From Paenibacillus monticola (GTDB lineage: Bacteria > Bacillota > Bacilli > Paenibacillales > Paenibacillaceae), in assembly GCF_009664975.1 (NCBI RefSeq), contig NZ_WJXB01000009.1, positions 87,366-151,365 of the forward strand: a stretch of 64,000 bases of DNA. Direction: 5' to 3'. Shown one piece after another: positions 1 to 7,798 of this stretch (its first letter is position 1; each line of letters opens with the position of its first letter). A model generated the notes under the pieces. It saw nothing but the letters and a program-made list of their open reading frames with translations, was not told the origin of the DNA and ran no database searches. A program made the translations under genes and the position numbers.

Positions 1-387
1 GATGATACTCAAGATAAGCTTGCAGCTTGGCTGTTTGCCTTAACAAGGAAGATAGCAGTAGATATGCTGCGCCGAAAATCAGTTAGGGACAGAGGTATTC
101 CTGCGGAAGATACAACGTTAAACTCTGTAACCGGTGAGTGGGTAGATCCGGACGTACAGGTGGAGGTCAAAAGTGAGGGACAATGTATGCGCGAGATTCT
201 GACCGAGCTTAGCCGGGATCAGAAGCAGGTCATCGACTCCATCTACTATGGCGGCATGACCCAGCAGGAGGTCTCGGCGCGCTACAATATCCCGCTTGGA
301 ACCGTCAACAGCCGCGTACGACAAGCTTTGAAGCAGATGAAAAAGCGCTTAGTGTTTGAAGGTAGGAGGGAAGGATATCATGGATAG
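1..387 (+). CDS. ECF-type RNA polymerase sigma factor, 3' part only
   Basis: The last 128 residues of a group 4 (ECF) sigma-70 factor; the frame is open from base 1, so the 5' end lies outside the window. Seen: the end of region 2 (AWLFALTRKIAVDMLRRK, which in this family reads the -10 element) and a complete region 4 with its helix-turn-helix (QQEVSARYNIPLGTVNSRV), which binds the -35. The stop codon overlaps the start of the next gene, a zinc-type anti-sigma factor, by 8 bases, so the two are translationally coupled as a sigma/anti-sigma pair. By family knowledge such sigma factors answer envelope or redox stress once the partner lets go. The inducing signal and target genes cannot be read from the sequence. 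The partner resembles RskA, so a SigK-like group is possible. Confidence 0.9.
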   Translation, partial: DDTQDKLAAWLFALTRKIAVDMLRRKSVRDRGIPAEDTTLNSVTGEWVDPDVQVEVKSEGQCMREILTELSRDQKQVIDSIYYGGMTQQEVSARYNIPLGTVNSRVRQALKQMKKRLVFEGRREGYHG

Positions 388-1264
388 CCTTCAGGATGAA
401 TTCTGCTTATGGGTGGAAATATACGTGCTGGGCGGTCTGGATGAAGCTGATCAACAAAAATTCGAAGAGCATCTGTCCGGCTGTGCGGAGTGCATGGAAC
501 AGTTGGGAGAGCTGAAGAGAATTATGGATGCGCTGCCGTTGGCAGCAGTCGAAGTAACGCCTCCGGTTAGTATGAAGAATCGTGTGCTAGGGCGTGTACT
601 GGCGGCTGGCAGAGCTGCAGCTCCAAGCAGTACAGTTGATGATACCAGCACGAGAGAATCCTCGGAAAGTACAGAGGATCAGGAAATTTCTGTGCCAAGC
701 AGTTCAGTTCCTTCTCCTCAAACGAAGCTGCACAGACTCCCAACTAAGCGCAGGAATCGACTGCGTATGGTATGTGCAGGTCTGGCGGTGTTGGCTGTAG
801 CACTGGCTATTTATTCGGCAATACTGCAGGGGAATGTCAGCGGGCTGCGGACTGAGCTGGCGGCTTCCACTAAGGATGTGGCCGGTTTGCAGGAGCAGTT
901 GGCGTTAGCTGGCGCCCCGTCCCAGGAGCTCAAGGTTGACAAAGTAGTTCAGTTAGCCCCAGCTGCTCAGGATATTGTAGCGCTGGGCTTAGTGACAATT
1001 GTGCTGGATACCAAAGGAACTCACTTGCTGGTACAGGCGGAGAAACTTCCCGAGCTGAGCGGCAGCGAGGCCTTCCAGGTATGGCTTATTAAAGGGGATG
1101 TCAAGCAAAGCGCAGGCACCTTCCTATCCTCACAGGGTACAGGCGCGATGTATTACACCTTTGATCCACAAGGGTATGATACAGTGGCTATCACACTGGA
1201 GCCGGACGGCCAAGGAGAGCAGCCGCGCGGACGGATGATTCTAACGGCCAAGTTAGCAGAGTAA
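380..1264 (+). CDS. Membrane-anchored zinc anti-sigma factor (RskA-like)
   Basis: Probable partner of the upstream sigma factor. The start is ATG 380, with AGGAGGG at 364-370 nine bases before it; a longer frame from TTG 356 lacks a ribosome site. The cytoplasmic N terminus carries the zinc anti-sigma signature H31-x3-C35-x2-C38 (HLSGCAEC). A low-complexity Ser/Thr/Glu linker follows, then one membrane helix at about residues 129-149 (VCAGLAVLAVALAIYSAIL). Next comes a short coiled-coil-like stretch (GLRTELAASTKDVAGLQEQL) and an extracellular domain of about 100 residues resembling the anti-sigma-K RskA domain (FQVWLIKGD, TVAITLEPDG). The family holds the sigma factor at the membrane and releases it by regulated proteolysis or redox change at the zinc site. 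A bidirectional terminator follows. Confidence 0.88.
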   Translation: MDSLQDEFCLWVEIYVLGGLDEADQQKFEEHLSGCAECMEQLGELKRIMDALPLAAVEVTPPVSMKNRVLGRVLAAGRAAAPSSTVDDTSTRESSESTEDQEISVPSSSVPSPQTKLHRLPTKRRNRLRMVCAGLAVLAVALAIYSAILQGNVSGLRTELAASTKDVAGLQEQLALAGAPSQELKVDKVVQLAPAAQDIVALGLVTIVLDTKGTHLLVQAEKLPELSGSEAFQVWLIKGDVKQSAGTFLSSQGTGAMYYTFDPQGYDTVAITLEPDGQGEQPRGRMILTAKLAE

Positions 1265-1298
1265 CAGCTGGAATTGGCTAGTAAACGGCTATATAAAT

Positions 1299-1332
1299 AA
1301 AACAGCGTGACCCTACAGGGTTACGCTGTTTT
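1299..1332. terminator. Bidirectional intrinsic terminator
   Basis: Nearly perfect 16-bp stem (AAAACAGCGTGACCCT pairing with AGGGTTACGCTGTTTT, one G-T pair) with a tiny loop. It has T-rich flanks on both strands, between the convergent anti-sigma and flavoprotein genes. Confidence 0.9.
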
Positions 1333-1354
1333 ATTTGATATGATAATTTATAGG

Positions 1355-2614
1355 CTATTCTACAGCTGCAGCATTAATCCCAGCCGTATACCCGGTTGTA
1401 AAAGCCGCGGTAATGTTATAACCTCCGGTGTAACCATGTATATCAAGGATCTCACCACAGAAAAAGAGACCCTTCGTCAGCTTCGATTCCATGGTTTTGG
1501 GATCGATTTCTTTTAAATTAACGCCACCACCGGTAACAAAAGCCTGTTCGATGGATAAAGTGCCATTCACCTCAATCGGGAAGGCCTTAATTAGTTTGGC
1601 TAAATTTAGCCAAGCCTGCTTGGGGATATTACTGAAGGTTATATCTTCATTTAATTCGGATTTACTCAGCAGTATTGGGATCATCCGTTCAGGCAACAAT
1701 CCTTTTAACACGTTTTTGATCGCTTTTTTTGCATCATTCTTAGCTAAAGTTAAAGTGTCGCTGTAAATCTCATCCACTGTTTTTTCAGGAAACATATCTA
1801 ACGTTATTAACACAGTCGGAACATCGAATTGCTTCAATGCTTTGACCACGTACTGACTGCAACGTAAAGAGGTAGGACCGGAAATTCCAAAATGCGTAAA
1901 AAGCATATCACCTTCATGCTCAATAATCTTTTTCCCTTTAGGATTCCAGACAGACAAGCTTATATTTCGAAGAGAAAGTCCCTGAAATTCTTTGTTTCTT
2001 ATAAAAGATTCATTAGAAGTAAGCGGTACTTCGGTAGGGTAAAGTTCCGTTACGGAGTGTCCAGCACGTTCAGCCCACGCGTAACCATCTCCCTGTGAAC
2101 CTGTTTGAGGAACAGATTTACCTCCAACGGCGACGATGACTGATTTACTGTTGAATATTTCACCAGATCTTAATCGGACCCCTTTGGCAGAACCATCCTG
2201 GTAGAGCACCTCTTTAACAGGGCTATTCACTTTGATATGAACTCCTTGCGAACGAATCTTATTCACCAGGGCGTCAACAACAGTTTTGGCTTTGTCGGAT
2301 ACTGGGAACATCCTGCCGTTGTCTTCTTCCTTGAGCTTGATACCCATGCCTTCAAAAAAATCTATAATATCTCTGTTGCTAAAAGAGGCCAGAGCACTGC
2401 GCAAAAAGCGTCCATTCCCCGGTATATGCTTAATCAAGTCCTCAATTTCTTTCGCATTGGTGACATTGCAGCGCCCCCCACCAGAGATTCCAAGTTTGCG
2501 CCCCAGAGTATCCCCTTTATCTATCAAGAGAACTTTTGCGCCAGATTGACTGGCGGATACGCTGGCCATTAATCCTGAAGAGCCACCGCCAATAACAATT
2601 ACGTCATACATCAT
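1355..2614 (-). CDS. HI0933-family FAD-dependent flavoprotein (BaiN/YtfP-like)
   Basis: A 419-residue flavoprotein of the HI0933 family (NAD(P)/FAD-dependent oxidoreductase). The N terminus has the dinucleotide-binding motif VIVIGGGSSGLMA and the family hallmark GRKLGISGGGRCN. The C terminus has TGGGVNLKEID and FFCGEILDIHGYTGGYN, which close the FAD site. Members are cytosolic and widespread; most have no proven substrate, though some clostridial relatives act on bile acid intermediates. Length is normal for the family. An in-frame TGA lies directly before the start, so translation begins at ATG 2614 or the next codon, ATG 2611. The only ribosome site, AGGAG (2630-2634 on this strand), is an unusually long 15 bases away. 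The gene stands alone and shares its terminator with the anti-sigma gene. Confidence 0.88.
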   Translation of the reverse strand: MMYDVIVIGGGSSGLMASVSASQSGAKVLLIDKGDTLGRKLGISGGGRCNVTNAKEIEDLIKHIPGNGRFLRSALASFSNRDIIDFFEGMGIKLKEEDNGRMFPVSDKAKTVVDALVNKIRSQGVHIKVNSPVKEVLYQDGSAKGVRLRSGEIFNSKSVIVAVGGKSVPQTGSQGDGYAWAERAGHSVTELYPTEVPLTSNESFIRNKEFQGLSLRNISLSVWNPKGKKIIEHEGDMLFTHFGISGPTSLRCSQYVVKALKQFDVPTVLITLDMFPEKTVDEIYSDTLTLAKNDAKKAIKNVLKGLLPERMIPILLSKSELNEDITFSNIPKQAWLNLAKLIKAFPIEVNGTLSIEQAFVTGGGVNLKEIDPKTMESKLTKGLFFCGEILDIHGYTGGYNITAAFTTGYTAGINAAAVE

Positions 2615-2741
2615 TCATCATTCATCATGCTCCTAAATTTGTCTTTAATAATATTCTATAGCATTCCGTAATAATAGCAAAATGACGGCGTTTATATTCG
2701 CATAAACAGCCATGTTAATTTTTTAGTTATTAACGTTGTAA

Positions 2742-2755
2742 AGAAAGCGCTTGTA
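2742..2755. promoter_or_regulatory. Possible cre (CcpA) site
   Basis: AGAAAGCGCTTGTA matches about 12 of 14 positions of the catabolite-response consensus TGWAARCGYTWNCA and contains the palindrome AAGCGCTT. It lies about 80-93 bases before the kinase start, where it could act as an operator. Found by eye only. Confidence 0.35.
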
Positions 2756-2834
2756 TGTTTTAATCAAAGAATAAAGGGTAATTTGTCCAATTTGGGGTGT
2801 GATTGCAATTATTGGTGCGGTTAAGGATACTTTA

Positions 2835-4517
2835 TTGCAAATTTCGGCAGCGTGCTCCTTTCTATTTGTTTTTCAATGGTGGTTGGATCAGGGCCAAATG
2901 ACCCGCAGAAACCGCAGGTTCCCGGATGACCAAACCTTTTTGTTAATCGGCTGTGCACTGAGCATCACGCTTTGCTCTATGCTGTCGACGACTTTACTTG
3001 GTATTGTCTATTTAAACTTGGCGATCTTGCCAGCATATATTGGTATATTATATGGCAACTATCGTTCAGGTTTAAGTTTGTCTGTTTTTTTTCTGTTGTG
3101 TAATGTATTATTCTCTGAGCCTTCAGGGTTAAGCAACATGATACTGAATACAGGAATTTTGTTGTATCCTCTGTTGTTTGGATTAGCAAGACCTTTTAAG
3201 AAGGGTACGGTTATTGAAAAGATTGGCATGCTCTGGATGGTCCTGTTCCCAAGCATGCTTTTTATTTCGCTCGTGCCCATTCTGAGCGGGGAGGATATCT
3301 ATGAGACATACTCTGAAGATAAGCTCTTACTCATTGTATATCTGTTCCTTACCATCGCTTTAGGAGGATTCTTTATTTATTTTATTGAAACGGCTTGGGA
3401 TAGACTACAGATCAAGGAACAGATGGAAAGCAGCTCCGAAAATTTCAAATGGGAGTCCGAAAAGCTGCAGCAGATTACCAATGTTATGCCACTTAGCATT
3501 ATGTCACTGGATGAACATGGAATAGTAACCGGACTTAATGAATTTATGCTGAAACTGATCCATAATCATTTTCCACATCTGACAAGAGAGGCTCTATTGG
3601 GCCAGCCGGCTGGGAAATTTCTTAGTAAGGGAGTTCATGAGCAAGTATGTGAACGGCTGGGTAATTACGTAAGTAACAACCAAAGCTGCAGTGAAAAAAT
3701 GACCCATGAAGCACGAACCTATCATATTTCTATGGCACCTTTGCCGCAGCGGATCACCGGTCTGCCGAGTGGGGTTGTGGTGATTGTTCAAGATATAACG
3801 GAAGAGGAGAAAATGCGTAGCGAGCTGGATAATGTGGAACGCCTGACCTTGGTTGGACAGATGGCTGCTGGTATTACTCATGAAATCCGGAATCCAATGG
3901 CGGTTGTACGCGGATTTCTGCAACTGATGAGGGAGAAGAGTCCGGACGAGATGAACTCGTATTACCAGATCGTCATGGAGGAGCTGGACCGGGCTAACAG
4001 CATTATTAATGATTTTCTTTCTTTGGCACAGAGCCGTATTTCGGTTAAGGAAAAAGTGCTTTTAGATCATATTATAGAAGAGCTAAGTCCACTGCTATGG
4101 GCTGACGCTAATCTTCGCGGTCAAAGTGTCGAAGTACACCTGGATCCTTCACTGCCACGATTGCATTTAAACGTAAGGGAAATTAAGCAGTTGATCCTTA
4201 ACCTGGGGCGAAATGGTATGGAGGCGATGGGGGCTAAGGGTGTGTTGACCCTGGAAACGCGCAGAACGCTTGATAAAGTAGAGTTAATGGTTAGGGATAC
4301 GGGGAGCGGGATATCGGAAGTCCAACGCAAGAAATTGTTTGTGCCTTTTTTCACAACTAAAAATCAAGGAACTGGCCTTGGATTATCATTGTGCCTTAGT
4401 ATTGTTGAGCGGCATAACGGAACGATTATCGTCGAATCAGAAGAAGGAGTGGGAACAACATTCACCGTGTCCTTCCCCTATGAGGAGGAGGCGGTTGAGT
4501 TCATCGTTGTGGAGTGA
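2835..4517 (+). CDS. KinB-like membrane sensor histidine kinase
   Basis: A sensor kinase of about 560 residues. About five or six membrane helices form an N-terminal segment like the 5TMR-LYT sensor family (NLAILPAYIGILYGNYRSG). A cytoplasmic PAS domain follows (ITNVMPLSIMSLDEHGIVTG), then the HisKA box with His349 (MAAGITHEIRNPMAVVRGF) and the ATPase domain with N box (LILNLGRNGMEAM), DTGSGI and GTGLGLSL. The architecture matches B. subtilis KinB, a kinase feeding the Spo0 phosphorelay. No response regulator is adjacent, consistent with an orphan phosphorelay kinase (inference). I prefer TTG 2835, with AAGGA at 2823-2827 seven bases upstream. The frame also runs 12 codons further to GTG 2799, but that start has only GGGG directly against it. 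Confidence 0.88.
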   Translation: MQISAACSFLFVFQWWLDQGQMTRRNRRFPDDQTFLLIGCALSITLCSMLSTTLLGIVYLNLAILPAYIGILYGNYRSGLSLSVFFLLCNVLFSEPSGLSNMILNTGILLYPLLFGLARPFKKGTVIEKIGMLWMVLFPSMLFISLVPILSGEDIYETYSEDKLLLIVYLFLTIALGGFFIYFIETAWDRLQIKEQMESSSENFKWESEKLQQITNVMPLSIMSLDEHGIVTGLNEFMLKLIHNHFPHLTREALLGQPAGKFLSKGVHEQVCERLGNYVSNNQSCSEKMTHEARTYHISMAPLPQRITGLPSGVVVIVQDITEEEKMRSELDNVERLTLVGQMAAGITHEIRNPMAVVRGFLQLMREKSPDEMNSYYQIVMEELDRANSIINDFLSLAQSRISVKEKVLLDHIIEELSPLLWADANLRGQSVEVHLDPSLPRLHLNVREIKQLILNLGRNGMEAMGAKGVLTLETRRTLDKVELMVRDTGSGISEVQRKKLFVPFFTTKNQGTGLGLSLCLSIVERHNGTIIVESEEGVGTTFTVSFPYEEEAVEFIVVE

Positions 4518-4656
4518 TCAGGATGGAGCCACCGGTTTAAGACACCTTGGGGGGCTCCTGCCGCTACTCTTGCTTTCACAGAGTATGCATGTATAATAAA
4601 GTTAGTAAGTCTGCTGTAATGTTATTTATCAAAAGTGTAAAGGAGAGTGCAGAAAA

Positions 4657-5091
4657 ATGTCCATCCCGTTTAATCAATATATGAAGGATTCGGTTCAGCC
4701 AATGCGTGATGATCTGACAAGCATCGGGTTTCAGGAGCTCAAGACTCCAGAAGAGGTAGAAGCCGCTCTTCCTAACGCTAAAGGGATTTCGCTTGTTGTT
4801 GTCAATTCCGTCTGCGGTTGTGCTGCAGGCCAGTGTCGCCCAGGTGTTGCCCAGGCTCTGCAGAATGAAATTACACCGGATCATTTGTTCACGGTATTTG
4901 CAGGTCAAGAGAAAGAAGCTACGGCTAAAGCACGTGAATTCTTTGCACCTTATCCACCGTCTTCGCCTTCGATCGCATTGATGAAGGATGGAGAACTCGT
5001 GCATTTTATCGAGCGTCATGGAATTGAGGATCGTTCAGCTATTGAAATTGCTGCTGAGCTGAAGGATGTATTCAATCGTATCTGCCAGTAA
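4657..5091 (+). CDS. Bacilliredoxin, BrxA/BrxB (YphP/YqiW) family
   Basis: A 144-residue thioredoxin-fold protein of the family that removes bacillithiol mixed disulfides from oxidised protein thiols in the cytoplasm. The active site is VVNSVCGCAAG, the Cys-Gly-Cys motif typical of this family, and PPSSPSIALMKDGELVHFI is the conserved C-terminal strand. As I recall the family, the residues after CGCAAG are usually L-A-R-P; here they are Q-C-R-P, adding a third Cys close to the active site. The ribosome site AAAGGAG (4639-4645) precedes ATG 4657. The gene is monocistronic, with a terminator directly after it. BrxA cannot be told from BrxB by eye. The next gene, nadE, is a separate unit. Confidence 0.92.
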   Translation: MSIPFNQYMKDSVQPMRDDLTSIGFQELKTPEEVEAALPNAKGISLVVVNSVCGCAAGQCRPGVAQALQNEITPDHLFTVFAGQEKEATAKAREFFAPYPPSSPSIALMKDGELVHFIERHGIEDRSAIEIAAELKDVFNRICQ

Positions 5092-5107
5092 CAACTGTAT
5101 TTCATAT

Positions 5108-5151
5108 AATCTCGCAGCAGCCGCTAGTCCGGTTGTGGGCGAGATTTTTTT
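5108..5151 (+). terminator. Intrinsic terminator after the bacilliredoxin gene
   Basis: Stem AATCTCGC...GCGAGATT with an inner stem CAGCCG/CGGTTG, followed by a run of seven T. Confidence 0.88.
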
Positions 5152-5208
5152 CTTAGTATAGGATATAATATTTCATATGAATCAGACTGATGAAACGGGG
5201 TGTAGTTT

Positions 5209-6018
5209 GTGAGTTTGCAAGAAGAGATTATTGCTGCCCTTGGGGTGAAGCCAACCATTAATGTTGAGGCAGAGGTACAAAAGAGAGTCGATTTCTTAAA
5301 GGCATATGTATTGCAGGCAGGTGCAAAGGGACTTTTGATCGCCATTAGTGGAGGTGTGGACAGCGCGGTAGCAGCGGGTCTGTGCAAACGGGCTACGGAC
5401 GAGCTGTCAGCACAGGAGGGCAAAGAATATATTACGCTTGGCGTATTTCAGCCCTATGGTGTACAGGAGGATATCGAGCATAGCTATGCTGTAGCCACAG
5501 CTTTTGGATTAACCCATAAGGTAGAGACAAATATCGAGGAAGCCGTCAATGAAATGGCACTTGAGGTCGAGCAAGGACTGAAAGTCCTCGGCCAGCACCG
5601 TCATATGACGCATCAAGGCAAAGGGAATATTAAGGCGAGAACACGGATGGTTATGCAGTACGCGCTCTCTTTTGAGAATAACCTGCTCGTTGTAGGGACG
5701 GATCATGCTTCTGAGGCAATTACGGGCTTCTACACCAAATGGGGCGATGGTGCTGTAGATATTACGCCTTTAACCTCTCTCAATAAACGTCAAGTCCGCC
5801 AATTGGCTGCTTATCTTGGAGTGCCGGCAGATATTGTCACAAAGGCTCCAACAGCTGGACTATGGCCAGGACAGACGGATGAAATTGAGCTTGGCATTAC
5901 CTATGATGATAACAGTGACTATCTGGAGGGCAAGCAGGTCAGTCCTGAGGTAGCTGAGAAGCTGGAAAGCTTTTACCGCAGAACGGCGCACAAGCGCAAT
6001 GTAATACCCGGTATTTAG
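5209..6018 (+). CDS. nadE: NH3-dependent NAD+ synthetase
   Basis: A cytosolic enzyme of 269 residues that amidates nicotinic acid adenine dinucleotide to NAD+ using ATP and ammonia. The PP-loop is LLIAISGGVDSAVAAGL; other family blocks are GNIKARTRMVMQYA, VVGTDHASEAITGFYTKWGDG (written here as VVGTDHASEAITGFYTKWG), DITPLTSLNKRQVRQLA and APTAGLWPGQTDE. Length fits the short, ammonia-dependent class that lacks a glutaminase domain. The start is GTG 5209 behind GGGGTG at 5197-5202. The C terminus (RRTAHKRNVI) is complete. It appears monocistronic, between the bacilliredoxin terminator and a large inverted repeat. Confidence 0.97.
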   Translation: MSLQEEIIAALGVKPTINVEAEVQKRVDFLKAYVLQAGAKGLLIAISGGVDSAVAAGLCKRATDELSAQEGKEYITLGVFQPYGVQEDIEHSYAVATAFGLTHKVETNIEEAVNEMALEVEQGLKVLGQHRHMTHQGKGNIKARTRMVMQYALSFENNLLVVGTDHASEAITGFYTKWGDGAVDITPLTSLNKRQVRQLAAYLGVPADIVTKAPTAGLWPGQTDEIELGITYDDNSDYLEGKQVSPEVAEKLESFYRRTAHKRNVIPGI

Positions 6019-6023
6019 AGCTT

Positions 6024-6109
6024 GTTCAGAACAAACAAACCGCCGCATAATCTGTGTTTAGATGCAGATTATTGCGGCGGTTTGTGGTTGTGTTGAGGTT
6101 GTTCTGAAC
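6024..6109. terminator. Nested inverted repeats between nadE and a convergent hydrolase gene
   Basis: An inner hairpin (6035-6085) pairs ACAAACCGCCGCA-TAATCTG with its complement, with one bulged base. An outer 9-bp arm GTTCAGAAC (6024-6032) pairs with GTTCTGAAC (6101-6109). The pair spans almost the whole 92-bp gap between convergent genes. T-richness after the stem is only moderate (TTTGTTTG on the minus strand), so termination there is likely but not certain. Confidence 0.65.
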
Positions 6110-6110
6110 T

Positions 6111-6929
6111 TTATTTAGAAAGAGTCTGACTGATGAACTCTCCGGTTGTCTTAATAGCCTGCTCCAATTGTGGGGTAGGTCCGGCAAAAGGATGAACGGT
6201 GCCGAAGGTATGATTGCCACCCGGAATTTGAATCCAGCTAATATCAGGCCGGATATGGGTTAACAGCTCTGACCCCTGCCGTAGCCGCTCACCGTCCTGA
6301 CTTCCTTGAATTAGGACAACAGGGAAGACGGAGGTCTTCATCCGCTCCAGAATATTATAGCGTTCCTGTTGTTGTTCCAAATCCTCAATAATAATAGCAT
6401 CCAGCGGCATTTGTTGACCGGTGCGGCCGTTAAGAACATAGGTCCGTCCCTTTTCCTTCATCTCCTGCTTCTGTTCCTCAGTGAATAGGTCAAGATTGGT
6501 AACACCGTTCCAAGTAATCACCCCGGTGATCTCCCCAGGATGATCAAGTGCGTAGAGCAGACAGTCTCCGCCGCCCCGGCTATGTCCTAGTAGGAATAAC
6601 GGCAGGCTGCCAAATTTATGATGCTGGCTAAGGTAGGAGAGCAGGATCTTCATATCTTTAAGTTCACGATGGTAGGTGTTGCGGGCGAATTTCTCCAACT
6701 CGGTGAAATTCTGCAGATCCTCGCCGATTCCGGCATGCGAGAAGTTGAACGTAATGACCTCATGCTCGCGGCTGAGCGCTTCTGCTGCGTAAGGGAACAT
6801 CCCCCAATCTTTGAAACCCTTGTAACCGTGTGCAATGACAATGAGACTCTTGGCCTCAGTTTGGGCTGGGAAATGCGAACACCGCAGAACAGCTTCATCT
6901 CCTGCTGGTATTTCAAAGTTTCGACTCAT
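6111..6929 (-). CDS. Alpha/beta hydrolase (dienelactone hydrolase / prolyl oligopeptidase-like)
   Basis: A 272-residue soluble alpha/beta hydrolase. Seen: the oxyanion strand LIVIAHGYKGFKDWG, the nucleophile elbow GHSRGGG, and C-terminal VVLIQGSQDGER with GGNHTFG, which supply the acid and the catalytic His. The substrate cannot be inferred; the family covers esterases, lipases and peptidases. The start is ATG 6929, with AAAGGGG at 6940-6946 ten bases upstream. The frame is open 41 codons further up without a better ribosome site and with a composition unlike the hydrolase core. A perfect 12-bp palindrome (6931-6942) overlaps the ribosome site. It is a single gene converging on nadE. Confidence 0.85.
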   Translation of the reverse strand: MSRNFEIPAGDEAVLRCSHFPAQTEAKSLIVIAHGYKGFKDWGMFPYAAEALSREHEVITFNFSHAGIGEDLQNFTELEKFARNTYHRELKDMKILLSYLSQHHKFGSLPLFLLGHSRGGGDCLLYALDHPGEITGVITWNGVTNLDLFTEEQKQEMKEKGRTYVLNGRTGQQMPLDAIIIEDLEQQQERYNILERMKTSVFPVVLIQGSQDGERLRQGSELLTHIRPDISWIQIPGGNHTFGTVHPFAGPTPQLEQAIKTTGEFISQTLSK

Positions 6930-7348
6930 AGGGATCGATCCCCTTTCATAAAATATCTCGGAGAAATGAAGCTTAGTGGTGCAAAATCTTTCGTCCTTGA
7001 GGACGCGTGAATAGACTTCCATTGCGTTTTCTTTTAAGATAGCAGAAAGCATTCAACACGACTAGCATAGTAGTTAACATGCATTTCTGCTGCTAAATTG
7101 AATCACACAACAATTGGAGAATGAAGGGTGAATCCAGCGATTTAGCAGCATTAAATGCTGTTAAATAAATAAAGTGACCCGAGTTTTGGTAAAGGTCGGG
7201 CATCCGTAACTTTTGGTTTTTATTATATCTGAATTTGCCGATTTATGGATATGAATATGAGTGCAGATAGCAGAGTTTGAACAATCTTTGTATAATCATA
7301 TCATTATTGAGATAGTAAAGGATACATGGTCATAAGGAGCGTGGAGTT
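6930..7348. other. Intergenic stretch between the hydrolase gene and acpS
   Basis: No gene that I can support. It holds a 10-bp inverted repeat GCTGCTAAAT (7089-7098) / ATTTAGCAGC (7140-7149), and overlapping it a perfect hairpin CAGCATT-A-AATGCTG (7146-7160). A weaker hairpin is CCCGA/TCGGG (7178-7200). A TATAAT at 7291-7296 may be the -10 of acpS; no good -35 sits 17 bases before it. Confidence 0.5.
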
Positions 7349-7750
7349 TTGATTTATGGAATCGGGCATGATGTGCTGGAGATTGAGCGAATAGCAAAGT
7401 TAATGAATAGAGGTCTGGGTGTTAAATTTATCAGGCGTGTACTGACAGCGAGAGAGCATCAGCTTGCCGAACGCCGGAACGGAAAACAAGCAGAATTCGT
7501 GGCCGGACGTTTTGCGGCTAAGGAAGCGGTTGTTAAGGCCCTGGGCTGTGGAATCGGTAGGTCTGTGGGCTTTCATGACATCGAGATCTTACCGGATAAG
7601 CTGGGCAAGCCAGAGGTAGTTCTGCTGGAAGCGGCTTGGGAGCGGCTGAATATGCCGGAGGGCCGAGAGTACACCATTCATTTAACGATAACACATGGCC
7701 GCGATCTAGCCTCAGCTTTTGCTGTGGTGGAGCAGGTTGCTTCAATATAA
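7349..7750 (+). CDS. acpS: Holo-[acyl-carrier-protein] synthase
   Basis: A 133-residue enzyme that moves 4'-phosphopantetheine from CoA to the serine of acyl carrier protein, activating it for fatty acid synthesis. Seen: the N-terminal metal-binding motif GIGHDVLEIERI and the second conserved block FAAKEAVVKALGCGIG, plus FHDIEIL and GKPEV, all diagnostic of the trimeric AcpS class. Length is typical. The start is TTG 7349, with AAGGAG (7334-7339) nine bases upstream. In Bacillus relatives acpS precedes alr or a membrane protein; here mutY follows after about 50 bases on the same strand, so co-transcription is plausible. Confidence 0.96.
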   Translation: MIYGIGHDVLEIERIAKLMNRGLGVKFIRRVLTAREHQLAERRNGKQAEFVAGRFAAKEAVVKALGCGIGRSVGFHDIEILPDKLGKPEVVLLEAAWERLNMPEGREYTIHLTITHGRDLASAFAVVEQVASI

Positions 7751-7798
7751 GTATAAATGGAAATTTGGGGCGAATATAAAGGGGCAAGGAGAATAATG

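Noticed and set aside
4520..4570. Terminator after the histidine kinase
   Set aside because: A GGAGCC/GGCTCC stem is present but no T-run follows.
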